Virus record (IMG/VR): IMGVR_UViG_3300031657_000008
Coordinates: 1 to 28,149 of that record
Length of the DNA stretch: 28,149 bases
Source of the DNA: a virus
Reading direction: 5' to 3' (one strand)
In this document: one piece after another, positions 8,021 through 14,764 of the stretch
Layout: each line of letters begins with the position of its first letter
How positions within the stretch are numbered: the stretch's first letter is position 1
The notes under the pieces: model-generated
Told to the model about the DNA's origin: nothing
Database searches by the model: none
Seen by the model: the letters and a program-made list of their open reading frames with translations, nothing else
Position numbers and translations under genes: made by a program

Positions 8021-8455
8021 TTATTTAAAAAGCGTTTTTACATCATTTTCAAATTGCACTACTGCCTGTATCGTGGGTGGCAAAGGTGTGCCACTGGGCC
8101 CCGCCGGGGTCGAAACCGTCAGTGCTTTTATGATGGCTGCCATATTGAGCAATAAGTCTTTAAAGTTGAGGCTGCTGTTTTTCATTATAAAGTTTTCGGC
8201 CCTGTCAACCATTGCAACGATACCATCGTTGGAGTTCAGCATCACCACCAACACCCAGCTTCCTTTAACGGGAATTGGTGTAAATGCCGCGTTGCCGGCC
8301 AGTGGTGTTAGCCTTACCCCCAGCATGGGGGCAGTTCCATCCGATGGGCTTACATCGCAGGTAAGTTTTGATGTGTCCACATCATCCACTTTGCACATCT
8401 TCGCATACACTTCGCTGTTGCCTACAATCTTTTTAAGTATCTCGCGAATTTCCAT
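8021..8455 (-). CDS. gp45-like baseplate spike (OB-fold) protein
   Basis: This 144-residue protein has the profile of Mu gp45/P2 gpV central spike proteins. An N-terminal helix is followed by an OB-fold-like strand series (KLTCDVSPSDGTAPMLGVRL, then PVKGSWVLVVMLNSNDGIVA), and the C-terminal region is low in charge. The typical beta-helix tip with His metal ligands is not visible, so the tip may be short or supplied by another protein. It shares one base with the hub gene at 8455. In the assembled tail it would lie at the tip below the tube and pierce the outer membrane. Confidence 0.7.
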   Translation of the reverse strand: MEIREILKKIVGNSEVYAKMCKVDDVDTSKLTCDVSPSDGTAPMLGVRLTPLAGNAAFTPIPVKGSWVLVVMLNSNDGIVAMVDRAENFIMKNSSLNFKDLLLNMAAIIKALTVSTPAGPSGTPLPPTIQAVVQFENDVKTLFK

Positions 8456-9414
8456 CAGCCGTTCCTCCCTATCGTTACAACTTGTTGCAGAAAGGATTGG
8501 TTCATCTGGTAGCTCACCTTTTCAACCTGACAAAGTGCTTCATTGCGCTCCTGATTGTCGGCATCCACCAATTTTATAAAATTGCCCGGCTCTACAAGTG
8601 GGCGGCCATACAGGGTTATACTGCCATGCAGGTTGCCGGGCTTGTAGGTGGCCAGCAGGTTCAGGGCATAGTCGCGTAGTTCTTTTTCAGTTTTCTTTTC
8701 CAAAGCCATAAAGGTATGTACTTCGCCGCCTGTGGCTTTCTCGGGTTCCTGAACCTCCAGCTTGGTGTTGTCTGGTAGCACGGTTTTTACTTTAATTATA
8801 AGGTTTACATCCCCATCGCTTACATATTGCAAATTGTCTGCTTTAACATGCACGGCAAAATCAATTTCCAGGCTGTCGGCGGTAGCGGCAAACTGCGTGG
8901 ATGGCATTACCCCAAATAGTTGTTTGTTTCTGAAGTAGAATAACAGGCCGTAGTTCTGCCTGATGTAATCGAGGATGGCCGCCAGGCTGGGGTTGTTGCT
9001 AATGCGAAATGTGCCCAGGCTTACATCTGTTACCAGGTTTTCGATGTCGGCAGGCAGGTATTGACCCAGCAGTGCGTTGATGTGCAAATCGGGGTATTGC
9101 CTGGTTTCGCATGGTATTTGCTTTAGCCGGTACATCTCATCCTCGCCATGTACCTCGATGGGAGTACCCAGGGTAATATTTTTTACATAGCCCGAAAACA
9201 ACAAGCAGTTATTATCATCATACCCGGCTTCTATTTTTATGGCATCACCTTTTTTTACCAGATCGGATACTTTGGTGCCGTTGTAGGCAATGTTTCGCGG
9301 TATGGTAATACTGCACCCCCCTGTAAGGTTTGCCATCGAACGGTCGATGGTGAAACCCGACACCTGTGGCAGGCGGTAATTACCTACTTGTATGTTGTGT
9401 GTGATGCGAAACAT
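8455..9414 (-). CDS. Tail hub protein, gpD/gp44-like (late control D family)
   Basis: This 319-residue protein matches the Mu gp44/P2 gpD hub family. It begins with beta strands forming the first tube-like domain (RLPQVSGFTIDRSMANLTGG). It then shows the KKGDAIKIEAGYDDN loop and the LFSGYVKNI strand typical of this family, and the ILDYIRQNYGLLFYFRNKQL segment in the middle domain. The hub trimer adapts the hexameric tube to the trimeric spike encoded directly downstream. The start codon lies 28 nt from the divergent small gene on the other strand, so its ribosome-binding region overlaps that gene's promoter candidate. Confidence 0.8.
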   Translation of the reverse strand: MFRITHNIQVGNYRLPQVSGFTIDRSMANLTGGCSITIPRNIAYNGTKVSDLVKKGDAIKIEAGYDDNNCLLFSGYVKNITLGTPIEVHGEDEMYRLKQIPCETRQYPDLHINALLGQYLPADIENLVTDVSLGTFRISNNPSLAAILDYIRQNYGLLFYFRNKQLFGVMPSTQFAATADSLEIDFAVHVKADNLQYVSDGDVNLIIKVKTVLPDNTKLEVQEPEKATGGEVHTFMALEKKTEKELRDYALNLLATYKPGNLHGSITLYGRPLVEPGNFIKLVDADNQERNEALCQVEKVSYQMNQSFLQQVVTIGRNG

Positions 9415-9426
9415 TTTGTATCTTTA
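9395..9426 (+). promoter_or_regulatory. Candidate Bacteroidota-type promoter for the DUF6150-like gene
   Basis: TTG at 9395-9397, a 21-nt spacer, then TATCTTTA at 9419-9426 resembles the Bacteroidota -33/-7 pair (TTTG, TAnnTTTG; last base differs). It is 16 nt before the ATG at 9443. It would let the small gene be expressed independently of the opposing tail operon, for example in a lysogen. Confidence 0.4.
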
Positions 9427-9442
9427 TCAAAAATTTTTATCT

Positions 9443-9748
9443 ATGAAATATTTGATTTTACTCTCATTCCTTTTCATATTCACGGCCTCCGAACCCGTTA
9501 CGAAGGATTGTAAGTGCGATGACACTGAACTGTTTGGCCGCGTTCGTTTCGTTAATGACGGCGGCGACTTCCGCATCAGGTTTGTACAAAACAACCCCGA
9601 TTTACGCATCCAATTCGTTGCCCGACCTGCCAGCAAATGCGGACAGTGGCAGATTGTTGATGGCGGCGAAGACTTCACCGTGTACGTGGTTGCAGGCGGC
9701 GAAGACTTTACCGTGCAATACAGCGAATCGAACCCCGGCATTAACTAA
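9443..9748 (+). CDS. DUF6150-like secreted repeat protein, antisense inside the tail operon
   Basis: The 101-residue product has a clear signal peptide (KYLILLSFLFIFTAS, cleavage probably near residue 16). After it come short repeats, each ending in a V/I-x-[VF]-strand after a D-[FL] pair: GGDFRIRFV, NPDLRIQFV, GGEDFTVYVV, GGEDFTVQY. This layout resembles the small DUF6150 proteins that recur in Bacteroidota phages. I chose the ATG at 9443; the frame stays open upstream, but the signal peptide begins here. It runs against the tail operon and overlaps the 3' end of the DUF6046-like gene by 8 nt. A periplasmic or surface role during lysogeny or lysis is possible; function is unknown. Confidence 0.75.
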   Translation: MKYLILLSFLFIFTASEPVTKDCKCDDTELFGRVRFVNDGGDFRIRFVQNNPDLRIQFVARPASKCGQWQIVDGGEDFTVYVVAGGEDFTVQYSESNPGIN

Positions 9749-10358
9749 CTTTTTCCAGTTCAACGGGTAAATCGCTGTACATTTTTATGAGAAAGAACTG
9801 TTGATTTTGGTACCCTGATTTTTGGTCGAGCTTATAATTATGAATTACTGCATTGTAAATTTTGAACAAGTCGAAAAACGGCCCCGATACTTCAATGGCT
9901 TCCGGCAGTTCGCAAATATTAAGCAATGTAGTAACCTGATCCATCGGATACCTGCTTGCGTTTTCGTCTTGTATGCTCCCGCTAATTTCTATGGTATAAT
10001 CATCAAGCGAATAGTATTCTTTTACGCTGCCACTCCGTCCTGTTACGTGTGTACGTCCTATTTTTTTATTTTGTTCAACCATCAAAAGCACACTATCCAA
10101 TTTTATACTCAGCAAAGCATCAGAGGTGCTTTTAAGCGTAACATCGGCAAACACCGGTGTGCCAAACATGCTTACCGGCCACTCGGCCAGCCCCTCATCA
10201 TCCATGCGCTTGTAAATCTCTACCTGTTTGAGTATGCTCATGTACAACCCGGCTTTTGCCGTATTCACAATACCCGCCTCAATACCCAAATCGTCGGGCA
10301 GCGGGTAACTGATGCGCCTGGGCAGCAAGGGGCCGTTGAAGTCGAAATTATAGTGCAT
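9741..10358 (-). CDS. DUF6046-like phage tail protein
   Basis: This 205-residue protein resembles the DUF6046 family of Bacteroidota phages. Its middle part has VTGRSGSVKEYYSLDDYTIE, then ISGSIQDENASRYPMDQV. That is the pattern of tail proteins in which a strand-rich domain precedes a helical region carrying the PEAIEV.GPFFDLFKI motif. It stands between tape measure and hub, the place of Mu gp43/gpN, which acts in tail tip formation. Its ATG lies within the last 11 nt of the tape measure gene (10348-10358), and its stop overlaps the small plus-strand gene. The exact role is inferred from position. Confidence 0.7.
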   Translation of the reverse strand: MHYNFDFNGPLLPRRISYPLPDDLGIEAGIVNTAKAGLYMSILKQVEIYKRMDDEGLAEWPVSMFGTPVFADVTLKSTSDALLSIKLDSVLLMVEQNKKIGRTHVTGRSGSVKEYYSLDDYTIEISGSIQDENASRYPMDQVTTLLNICELPEAIEVSGPFFDLFKIYNAVIHNYKLDQKSGYQNQQFFLIKMYSDLPVELEKVS

Positions 10359-11958
10359 AGTTCACATCGTTGAGTACGCTCTGCAAGGCCATTTTCAGCT
10401 TATCTTTAAAGCTCGAAACATCTGCATCTTTGGCGTTATCGAAAAAGTTGTTGTTCTCGCCAATGAGGCTATCCAGGTTGATGATGATATTTTTGGCCGC
10501 CCGCACATCGCCCGTAATGCTGTCGATGCCGCTTTTAATGCCACCACCGGTCCCGCCTGTCCCTCCTGTTCCTCCGGTTTCTGTACCGCCGGGTTCAGTC
10601 CCCGTACCTTTGCCCGATGAGCTGAACAAGCCAAACATCTTTTCCATGTGGATTATACCCTGTTGGAACTTCATGGCAATTTCCTGTGAAGCATCCGCCG
10701 CACGGCGCGATTCGTACAGCGTGGTCATGGTATCTTTTATGCCTGCAAGGTTGCCTTCAAAAAAACGGATGTCGTAGCCGCCTTTTTCAAGTGCCCGCAT
10801 TACTTCCATTGTCGAAGATGAGCCGCCTTCATAGTTCTTTGCTATAAACCCCCCAATGCTTTCGCGGATCGTTGGATCGTATAGGGCATTAACCTGGTAA
10901 TCCTTATCCGCCTGCGCCATCTTTGGGTCATTGCGTATTTCATCCTGAACAGCCGCAAACGCAGCTTCCATTTTGCGCTGTGCTTCCCATTCCAGGGTTT
11001 GTGATAACCCGGCTTTTTCGTTGAGTTCCCCCAGCACATCCTTTTGTTTTTCTATTGCAATGGTGCGGATGGCCTGGCGGTTGTAGTCAGCCAGGTTGGT
11101 GGTAAGCTTGCCCAGGCTTATGCGTTCGGCATCCAGCCCTTTTACTATGTCGCCGTTAATTTCTTTTAGTTCGGCAAGTATGGTTTTACGCCGCTCGTAA
11201 GGTGTAAGGGTGTTGCTTAGTTCCATAGCGAGGGCGTTCACCTTTTGCCTCTCGTCTTCGAGGGTGCGTGCCAGCGGAACCCTAACCATCTCCTTAGCCT
11301 TGTTAACCATGCCCGACATGCCTGCCATACCCGAGTTCTCAACTGCTGCTTTTATCTGTGGGAGCTCTGCAGAGCCTTCGCGGGCTGCGGCAGCCATCAC
11401 GTTCATCATCTCTGCCATCTTTGCCGATGCAGCAATAGGATCGTCAAGCGAAACCTGATATTGATTCATGGCTGAGGTGAGTACTTCGGTAGCTGCTGCC
11501 GGGTCGTTGCCCAGGGTTTTGCTTAGAATGCTTACCGATTTGCCCATCGCTTCCAAAGCTGCCGGCGTTTTGGCTATTTCGGGCCCAAGCTGCGACAGAA
11601 TTAACTTATAACTCTCAACACTCTTAGCAGCACCGCCGCCAAATTCTTTAGCATTCTGCCTCGCATACCCCCCTATTTCTTTCAGCTTTTCGCCGGTAAC
11701 TCCGGCAATGGCCGAAAGCTCACTCAACTGGCTATCGTATTCAATGCCGGGCTGGATAGCTGCATCGATGCTTTGCTTAACCATATTGAGGGATGAACTG
11801 ATATTATTGAGTGCAAAGGCCTGGTCGCCCAATTTTTTTAAAACATTTCCCAAACGCGTCACCTTTTGCGTGGCGGTATTGCTGGCTGCAGCTACTGCGG
11901 TAAAGCCGGTAGCGGCATTACCTGAAACAGAAAGAATATAATTTATGCTGCTATCCAT
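10348..11958 (-). CDS. Tail tape measure protein (TP901-type core), apparently shortened
   Basis: This 536-residue protein has the TP901 tape-measure core at about residues 65-212 (SQLSELSAIAGVTGEKLKEI, ... SAMNQYQVSLDDPIAASAKM, AAAAREGSAELPQIKAAVEN). The core breaks off after ENSGMA near residue 212 and continues with NKAKEMV and a long charged helical region. A Gly/Thr-rich linker (about 455-475) precedes a helical C-terminus. Usual relatives have several hundred more residues at the break, including hydrophobic segments. Tape measure length sets tail length; at about 0.15 nm per residue this one would give roughly 80 nm. The gene lies directly after the frameshifted chaperone gene, as expected. 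Confidence 0.85.
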   Translation of the reverse strand: MDSSINYILSVSGNAATGFTAVAAASNTATQKVTRLGNVLKKLGDQAFALNNISSSLNMVKQSIDAAIQPGIEYDSQLSELSAIAGVTGEKLKEIGGYARQNAKEFGGGAAKSVESYKLILSQLGPEIAKTPAALEAMGKSVSILSKTLGNDPAAATEVLTSAMNQYQVSLDDPIAASAKMAEMMNVMAAAAREGSAELPQIKAAVENSGMAGMSGMVNKAKEMVRVPLARTLEDERQKVNALAMELSNTLTPYERRKTILAELKEINGDIVKGLDAERISLGKLTTNLADYNRQAIRTIAIEKQKDVLGELNEKAGLSQTLEWEAQRKMEAAFAAVQDEIRNDPKMAQADKDYQVNALYDPTIRESIGGFIAKNYEGGSSSTMEVMRALEKGGYDIRFFEGNLAGIKDTMTTLYESRRAADASQEIAMKFQQGIIHMEKMFGLFSSSGKGTGTEPGGTETGGTGGTGGTGGGIKSGIDSITGDVRAAKNIIINLDSLIGENNNFFDNAKDADVSSFKDKLKMALQSVLNDVNYAL

Positions 11959-11978
11959 TTTTTTACTACTTTAGAGCT

Positions 11979-12158
11979 ATGAAAATTATTGTTTCAATAT
12001 TTGTTTTAGCAATAGCTGCCTGTTTTTTTTACCTGGCTTATGCACTTATCGATGCGGCTGTAACTACATTTATTAGATGGTTTAAAAGAAAAAATCCAAG
12101 AACGGATAATGACAGCCAATCATGGATTGATGAATACAGGGAACGAAATAATCTTTAA
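11979..12158 (+). CDS. 59-residue membrane miniprotein, antisense in the tail operon
   Basis: An ATG at 11979 opens 59 codons ending in TAA at 12156-12158. The N-terminal part (residues 1-31, KIIVSIFVLAIAACFFYLAY onward) is one long hydrophobic segment. It is followed by a positive stretch RWFKRKNPR and a charged polar tail. The layout is that of a single-span protein with a cytoplasmic basic anchor. It lies in the 200-nt gap between the tape measure and chaperone frame-0 ends and overlaps the end of the frameshift extension by 4 nt. TACTTTAG just upstream resembles a -7 element. The role is unknown; it may be a second small accessory gene like that at 9443. Confidence 0.5.
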   Translation: MKIIVSIFVLAIAACFFYLAYALIDAAVTTFIRWFKRKNPRTDNDSQSWIDEYRERNNL

Positions 12159-12322
12159 GCATTACTCCTGCGCTCTCGTTCTCTTATATCAGCTAATTGC
12201 ATGTAGGTTTCTGCCCACTGGTAGTCGCTTAGTGTTTCCGGATCGATGTGCAAAAAATAGCGCATCATAGTGTTAATGTATCCCAACCAGTTTTTTTCTA
12301 ACTCTCCGGAAACACTTTTTAT
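12155..12322 (-). CDS. Tail assembly chaperone, -1 frameshift extension (GT-like)
   Basis: Reading in the -1 frame from the slippery site gives 55 further codons (IKSVSGELEKNWLGYINTMM, RYFLHIDPETLSDYQWAETY, then MQLADIRERERRSNA) to a TAA at 12155-12157. The segment has no good start of its own near its beginning and looks like a genuine helical domain. The fusion with the frame-0 protein would be 158 residues. In lambda and most long-tailed phages the longer product (gpGT) binds tape measure and tail tube during tail assembly. The position directly before the tape measure gene is the classic one. Confidence 0.8.
   Translation of the reverse strand: MKSVSGELEKNWLGYINTMMRYFLHIDPETLSDYQWAETYMQLADIRERERRSNA
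12231..12316 (-). other. 12-bp stem likely stimulating the -1 frameshift
   Basis: AGTGTTTCCGGA (12305-12316, minus strand) and TCCGGAAACACT (12231-12242, minus strand) form a perfect 12-bp inverted repeat enclosing 62 nt. In the mRNA the stem begins 5 nt after the slippery heptamer, within the 5-9 nt spacing known for frameshift-stimulating structures. The long loop may hold further pairing (an A7 and a T6 run) or form a pseudoknot; I cannot fold it here. Confidence 0.7.
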
Positions 12323-12630
12323 AAATTTACGAGTTCGCCTTCCTTTACCGCAATCAGATCTACCAGTTTTGCTGATGCTCCAAAAAATAATTCATCATCG
12401 GTTTTTATTGCCTCGCTACCACCAAGCCAGCTGGCGTTTAGCAGCAGCTCATTACTTTTCATGGGGTTGGTTTGCGCCACGGTAGCCGAATAGGCCAGCG
12501 ACTGGCGATCGGGCTTTTTCAAATACCCAATATGCCCGTCCACTTTTATTGCCCACACTTTGCCGTACTGCTTTTTCCAGGCATCTATTTGTTCCTGGCC
12601 TACCTGGCCTGTTAATTTTTGTTCTTCCAT
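12319..12630 (-). CDS. Tail assembly chaperone, frame-0 product (G-like)
   Basis: This 103-residue protein opens with EEQKLTGQVGQEQIDAWKKQ. Its middle is a conserved-looking YLKKPDRQSLAYSATVAQ and it ends EGELVNL. This form is typical of the short tail assembly chaperone of Bacteroidota phages. The ATG has a strong Shine-Dalgarno (AAAGGAG, minus strand) 5 nt upstream, unlike most genes here. Its last sense codons form the heptamer A AAT TTA, followed directly by TAA. A 20-bp palindrome separates it from the tail tube gene. The frame-0 product would be the abundant form, and a minority of ribosomes would make the 158-residue fusion. Confidence 0.8.
   Translation of the reverse strand: MEEQKLTGQVGQEQIDAWKKQYGKVWAIKVDGHIGYLKKPDRQSLAYSATVAQTNPMKSNELLLNASWLGGSEAIKTDDELFFGASAKLVDLIAVKEGELVNL
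12322..12328 (-). other. -1 slippery heptamer A AAT TTA
   Basis: On the minus strand the frame-0 reading is GTA AAT TTA TAA. The heptamer A AAT TTA fits X XXY YYZ exactly (AAA/TTT after slipping), with the stop codon in the next frame-0 position. The -1 frame then stays open for 55 codons. Confidence 0.85.
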
Positions 12631-12635
12631 GTTTT

Positions 12636-12640
12636 CTCCT
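12636..12640 (-). promoter_or_regulatory. Shine-Dalgarno AGGAG of the tail chaperone gene
   Basis: On the minus strand AAAAGGAGAAAACATG gives AGGAG with a 5-nt spacing to the ATG at 12630. It fixes the start and lies directly beside the 20-bp palindrome. Confidence 0.65.
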
Positions 12641-12647
12641 TTTGTTG

Positions 12648-12667
12648 AGACGGACGGCCGTCCGTCT
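12648..12667. other. Perfect 20-bp palindrome between tail tube and chaperone genes
   Basis: AGACGGACGGCCGTCCGTCT is an exact palindrome that begins on the base after the tail tube stop codon. In the mRNA it can form an 8-bp GC-rich hairpin with a GGCC loop. No T-run follows in the direction of tail transcription, so it is not a plain intrinsic terminator. It could protect the 3' end of tail tube mRNA, act as an attenuator, or be a protein-binding site. Confidence 0.7.
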
Positions 12668-13081
12668 TTACGGTTTTTGATTCTGTACGCGCAAGGCTAT
12701 CCAGGGCAGGCTTACCTCCATGAACTTATCGCCCTGCTTCATTTCTTTAGCATCTTCGGTAAACTCGATGCCTCGTATTTTGTCGGTAAAGGCCACATCG
12801 CCGTTGCTGGGGTTGCCATATACTACTACGGCATCCATGCGCAGGTTTAGCACGCTGCCTTTGCCCAAGGCACGCAGGGTCTCAAGCTCGCTTTGCAGCA
12901 TCGAGAATTCGCCCTCGTAGCTAAGGTTGCCCCGCTGTATGTGCTGCGGTTCGTTGCCTTTGCCATACACGGCCTCCTTTTCCTGCTTGCTGCTGTACTT
13001 TACACCACGCGCTCCGCTTACTATCCGCCCACCCAGTTCCAGGGTGATGTCGGCATATTCATATTGTCTGCTGTCGAACAT
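12668..13081 (-). CDS. Tail tube protein
   Basis: This 137-residue protein has the size and strand pattern of Mu-type and XkdM-like tail tube proteins. It opens with strands around YEYADITLELGGRIVSGARG, followed by VKYSSKQEKEAVYGKGNEPQ with the typical loop and the HIQRGNLSYEGEFSMLQSEL helix-strand pair. A C-terminal strand set ends in the MEVSLPWIALRVQN segment. It follows the sheath gene at 5 nt and precedes the chaperone genes, the canonical sheath-tube-chaperone-tape order. Hexamers stack into the tube through which DNA passes. Confidence 0.85.
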   Translation of the reverse strand: MFDSRQYEYADITLELGGRIVSGARGVKYSSKQEKEAVYGKGNEPQHIQRGNLSYEGEFSMLQSELETLRALGKGSVLNLRMDAVVVYGNPSNGDVAFTDKIRGIEFTEDAKEMKQGDKFMEVSLPWIALRVQNQKP

Positions 13082-13086
13082 GATTA

Positions 13087-14283
13087 CTATTGTGTTATGA
13101 TTTTAAATCCGAGGTTCACCTCGATGTATTTTGCATAGCCAAAGGGCTTTATGCGCAGGCTTACTACTATCTTGCCGGTGGCCAAAACGTTAAGTGTCGG
13201 GTCAACCAGGCACTCCACGCCGGTGTCGTTTTGGTCGGCGGGGTCGTTGCCAAGTTCGCCGTTTACGGTCATCGAGTTAATGATGGCGTTTTCAACTTTG
13301 TTCTCAATGCTTTTTGCATAGCTCACGCTTACCTGACCCTGGTCATTTACGCTCACCTCATCGAGCAGCTCGGCAGTCATGGTTTCGTAAGCAAGGCGAT
13401 AGGCTTTATCAATTACCCGGCGTACGGCAATGCCGTTATAGTCATCGGTGGGCAGGGTGGCCAGCGGGTCGTCCGTAAAAAAGTATCCGGTGCGGCCTAC
13501 GTGCTGCCGCAGGGTGATGTAGCCTTTGTCGTGTATGCTCTCCACATCGGCATTCTCAACCTTTGTACTGCCTATGAAAGCGTAACCGGCTGAATGGATG
13601 GCACCGTCTTTTACCCGCCCTGCATTGCGCTGCACGGGCATTGCGGCCAATCTTCCGGCCAAAAGGCCAATAGCGCAGCCATCGCCACTTACGGTATCGC
13701 CTACCATCACGGCCACCGTGTTATCGGTGCGAATGGTAAGGTCGGTAAGCGCGGTTCCGGTATAGTACAATCCAGAAACAATTACAAACACGGGTGCCTT
13801 CATGGTTTCCGCGCAATAGTTGCTTACCAGGGTAGCATTGCTGATAGCTGTGAAAACATCAGCATCCAAACCACCAGTGGTAGTTTCGCTGTATGATCCA
13901 GGTGGCGTGCGATGCACAAAAATACCCCGCAGCCTGCCATTGGCATCGTTAAGTAATGTTTTTACATTTTCATCAACATCGAGGTCGAGCATATCGGTCA
14001 TAGTTGACGCATCAGAAAATGCACGCAGCCAAAGCTCTGTGCCTGCTCCGGCAACATCGTAAAACTCTTTGAGTACCTTGTACAAACCGGGGTTGTTTTC
14101 GGCATTTATGCCCAAATCATCCTTGGCATCGTCCAGGCTACGCAAGACGTAGCTGGTTTGCAATGCAAATGTTGAAGGCACAGCCACACCGGTAGTAAGC
14201 AACCCAAACACGCCATCGGGTGATGAAGCTACACGGCCAAGTGCGCCGGTGGTATAGTTAATTTTTATTTTTGGAAGGCTCAT
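13087..14283 (-). CDS. Contractile tail sheath protein (DUF2586-like)
   Basis: This 398-residue protein matches the short sheath type of Bacteroidota phages. Pieces in order are the N-terminal PKIKINYTTGALGRVASSPD with the GVFGLLTTGVAV strand, and LYKVLKEFYDVAGAGTELWL. These are followed by the ADVFTAISNATLVSNYCAET and VAVMVGDTVSGDGCAIGLLA segments, the conserved HVGRTGYFFTDDPLATLPTD loop, and a C-terminal domain ending PFGYAKYIEVNLGFKIIT, which holds the sheath contacts. Its presence shows that the tail is contractile. It shares one base with the small upstream gene at 14283. Confidence 0.88.
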   Translation of the reverse strand: MSLPKIKINYTTGALGRVASSPDGVFGLLTTGVAVPSTFALQTSYVLRSLDDAKDDLGINAENNPGLYKVLKEFYDVAGAGTELWLRAFSDASTMTDMLDLDVDENVKTLLNDANGRLRGIFVHRTPPGSYSETTTGGLDADVFTAISNATLVSNYCAETMKAPVFVIVSGLYYTGTALTDLTIRTDNTVAVMVGDTVSGDGCAIGLLAGRLAAMPVQRNAGRVKDGAIHSAGYAFIGSTKVENADVESIHDKGYITLRQHVGRTGYFFTDDPLATLPTDDYNGIAVRRVIDKAYRLAYETMTAELLDEVSVNDQGQVSVSYAKSIENKVENAIINSMTVNGELGNDPADQNDTGVECLVDPTLNVLATGKIVVSLRIKPFGYAKYIEVNLGFKIITQ

Positions 14284-14483
14284 TATTCTTCGCGTTTAAT
14301 TGTGATTACATCCTGATTGGCAAGGCTTGATGCGTGCATAGCAGCATTGTGCTTTTGGGTAAATGCCGTCCCATCGCTGGTGAAGTAAAACTCATCGCAG
14401 GTATGTGTTTTAAAAAGCGCATCGGCTTTTTTTCTGTTTACATCTACCTCTTTATCTTGAGGTGTTGTTTTATTTTTAGCCAT
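14283..14483 (-). CDS. Small unknown protein upstream of the sheath gene
   Basis: This 66-residue hydrophilic protein has a basic N-terminus (KNKTTPQDKEVDVNRKKADA) and a short conserved-looking core LFKTHTCDEFYFTSDGTAFT. It ends QDVITIKREE. No membrane segment is present. A small gene with a 'DEFYFTSDG..F' type core is something I associate with the head-tail region of Bacteroidota phages, but I cannot assign a function. It is coupled to the sheath gene by a one-base overlap and follows the upstream gene by 1 nt. Confidence 0.55.
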   Translation of the reverse strand: MAKNKTTPQDKEVDVNRKKADALFKTHTCDEFYFTSDGTAFTQKHNAAMHASSLANQDVITIKREE

Positions 14484-14484
14484 T

Positions 14485-14760
14485 TCAATTCCTTACTGAT
14501 TTGTTGAAAAATATCATCTTTACCAGGCTGGCCATCAGGTCGGCGGCATCGTCAACCATGTTCAGCATATCGGCCTGCAGGTAGGCTTCAATTAATTCGA
14601 GTAGCTCCTTTGCAAGTTCCGGGTTGTAGCGTTCAAGTGCTTTGTAGCCTTGCTCAAGGCCTTTTTCTAATATTATCCCATCCAGCATCTCCCAGATGCC
14701 TTTGAGCTTGATCTTTTCGTCGAGGTGAGCGGCCAGTTTGCCGATTAGTTCGTTTTTCAT
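14485..14760 (-). CDS. Small helical protein, unknown
   Basis: This 91-residue protein is predicted almost wholly helical, with leucine-rich stretches (KLAAHLDEKIKLKGIWEMLD, NPELAKELLELIEAYLQADM). It has no signal peptide or membrane span. It sits 1 nt from the next small gene and heads the sheath-tube transcription unit as the first gene after a 122-nt gap. Its ATG is preceded by TTAAC-type repeats. It could be a tail or head-tail assembly factor; no family was recognised. Confidence 0.5.
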   Translation of the reverse strand: MKNELIGKLAAHLDEKIKLKGIWEMLDGIILEKGLEQGYKALERYNPELAKELLELIEAYLQADMLNMVDDAADLMASLVKMIFFNKSVRN

Positions 14761-14764
14761 TGTT

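Noticed and set aside
7772-8155. 127-codon plus-strand frame with hydrophobic stretches
   Set aside because: It is antisense to the 76-residue gene and the spike gene end; the hydrophobic look comes from reverse reading of Lys/Gln-rich codons.
8073-8579. 168-codon plus-strand open frame opposite spike and hub genes
   Set aside because: Ser-rich shadow of the minus-strand genes, spanning a junction of two real genes.
9822-10373. 183-codon plus-strand open frame
   Set aside because: It lies wholly antisense to the DUF6046-like tail gene, has Cys/Tyr-rich composition typical of a shadow frame, and shows no domain or start context.
10560-10620. Glycine/threonine-coding repeat in the tape measure gene as a mobile or regulatory repeat
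   Set aside because: It is an in-frame Gly-Thr linker of low complexity, common in such proteins.
13090-13593. 167-codon plus-strand open frame opposite the sheath gene
   Set aside because: Low-complexity His/Tyr/Val composition mirrors the sheath codons; the sheath gene on the minus strand is clearly real.
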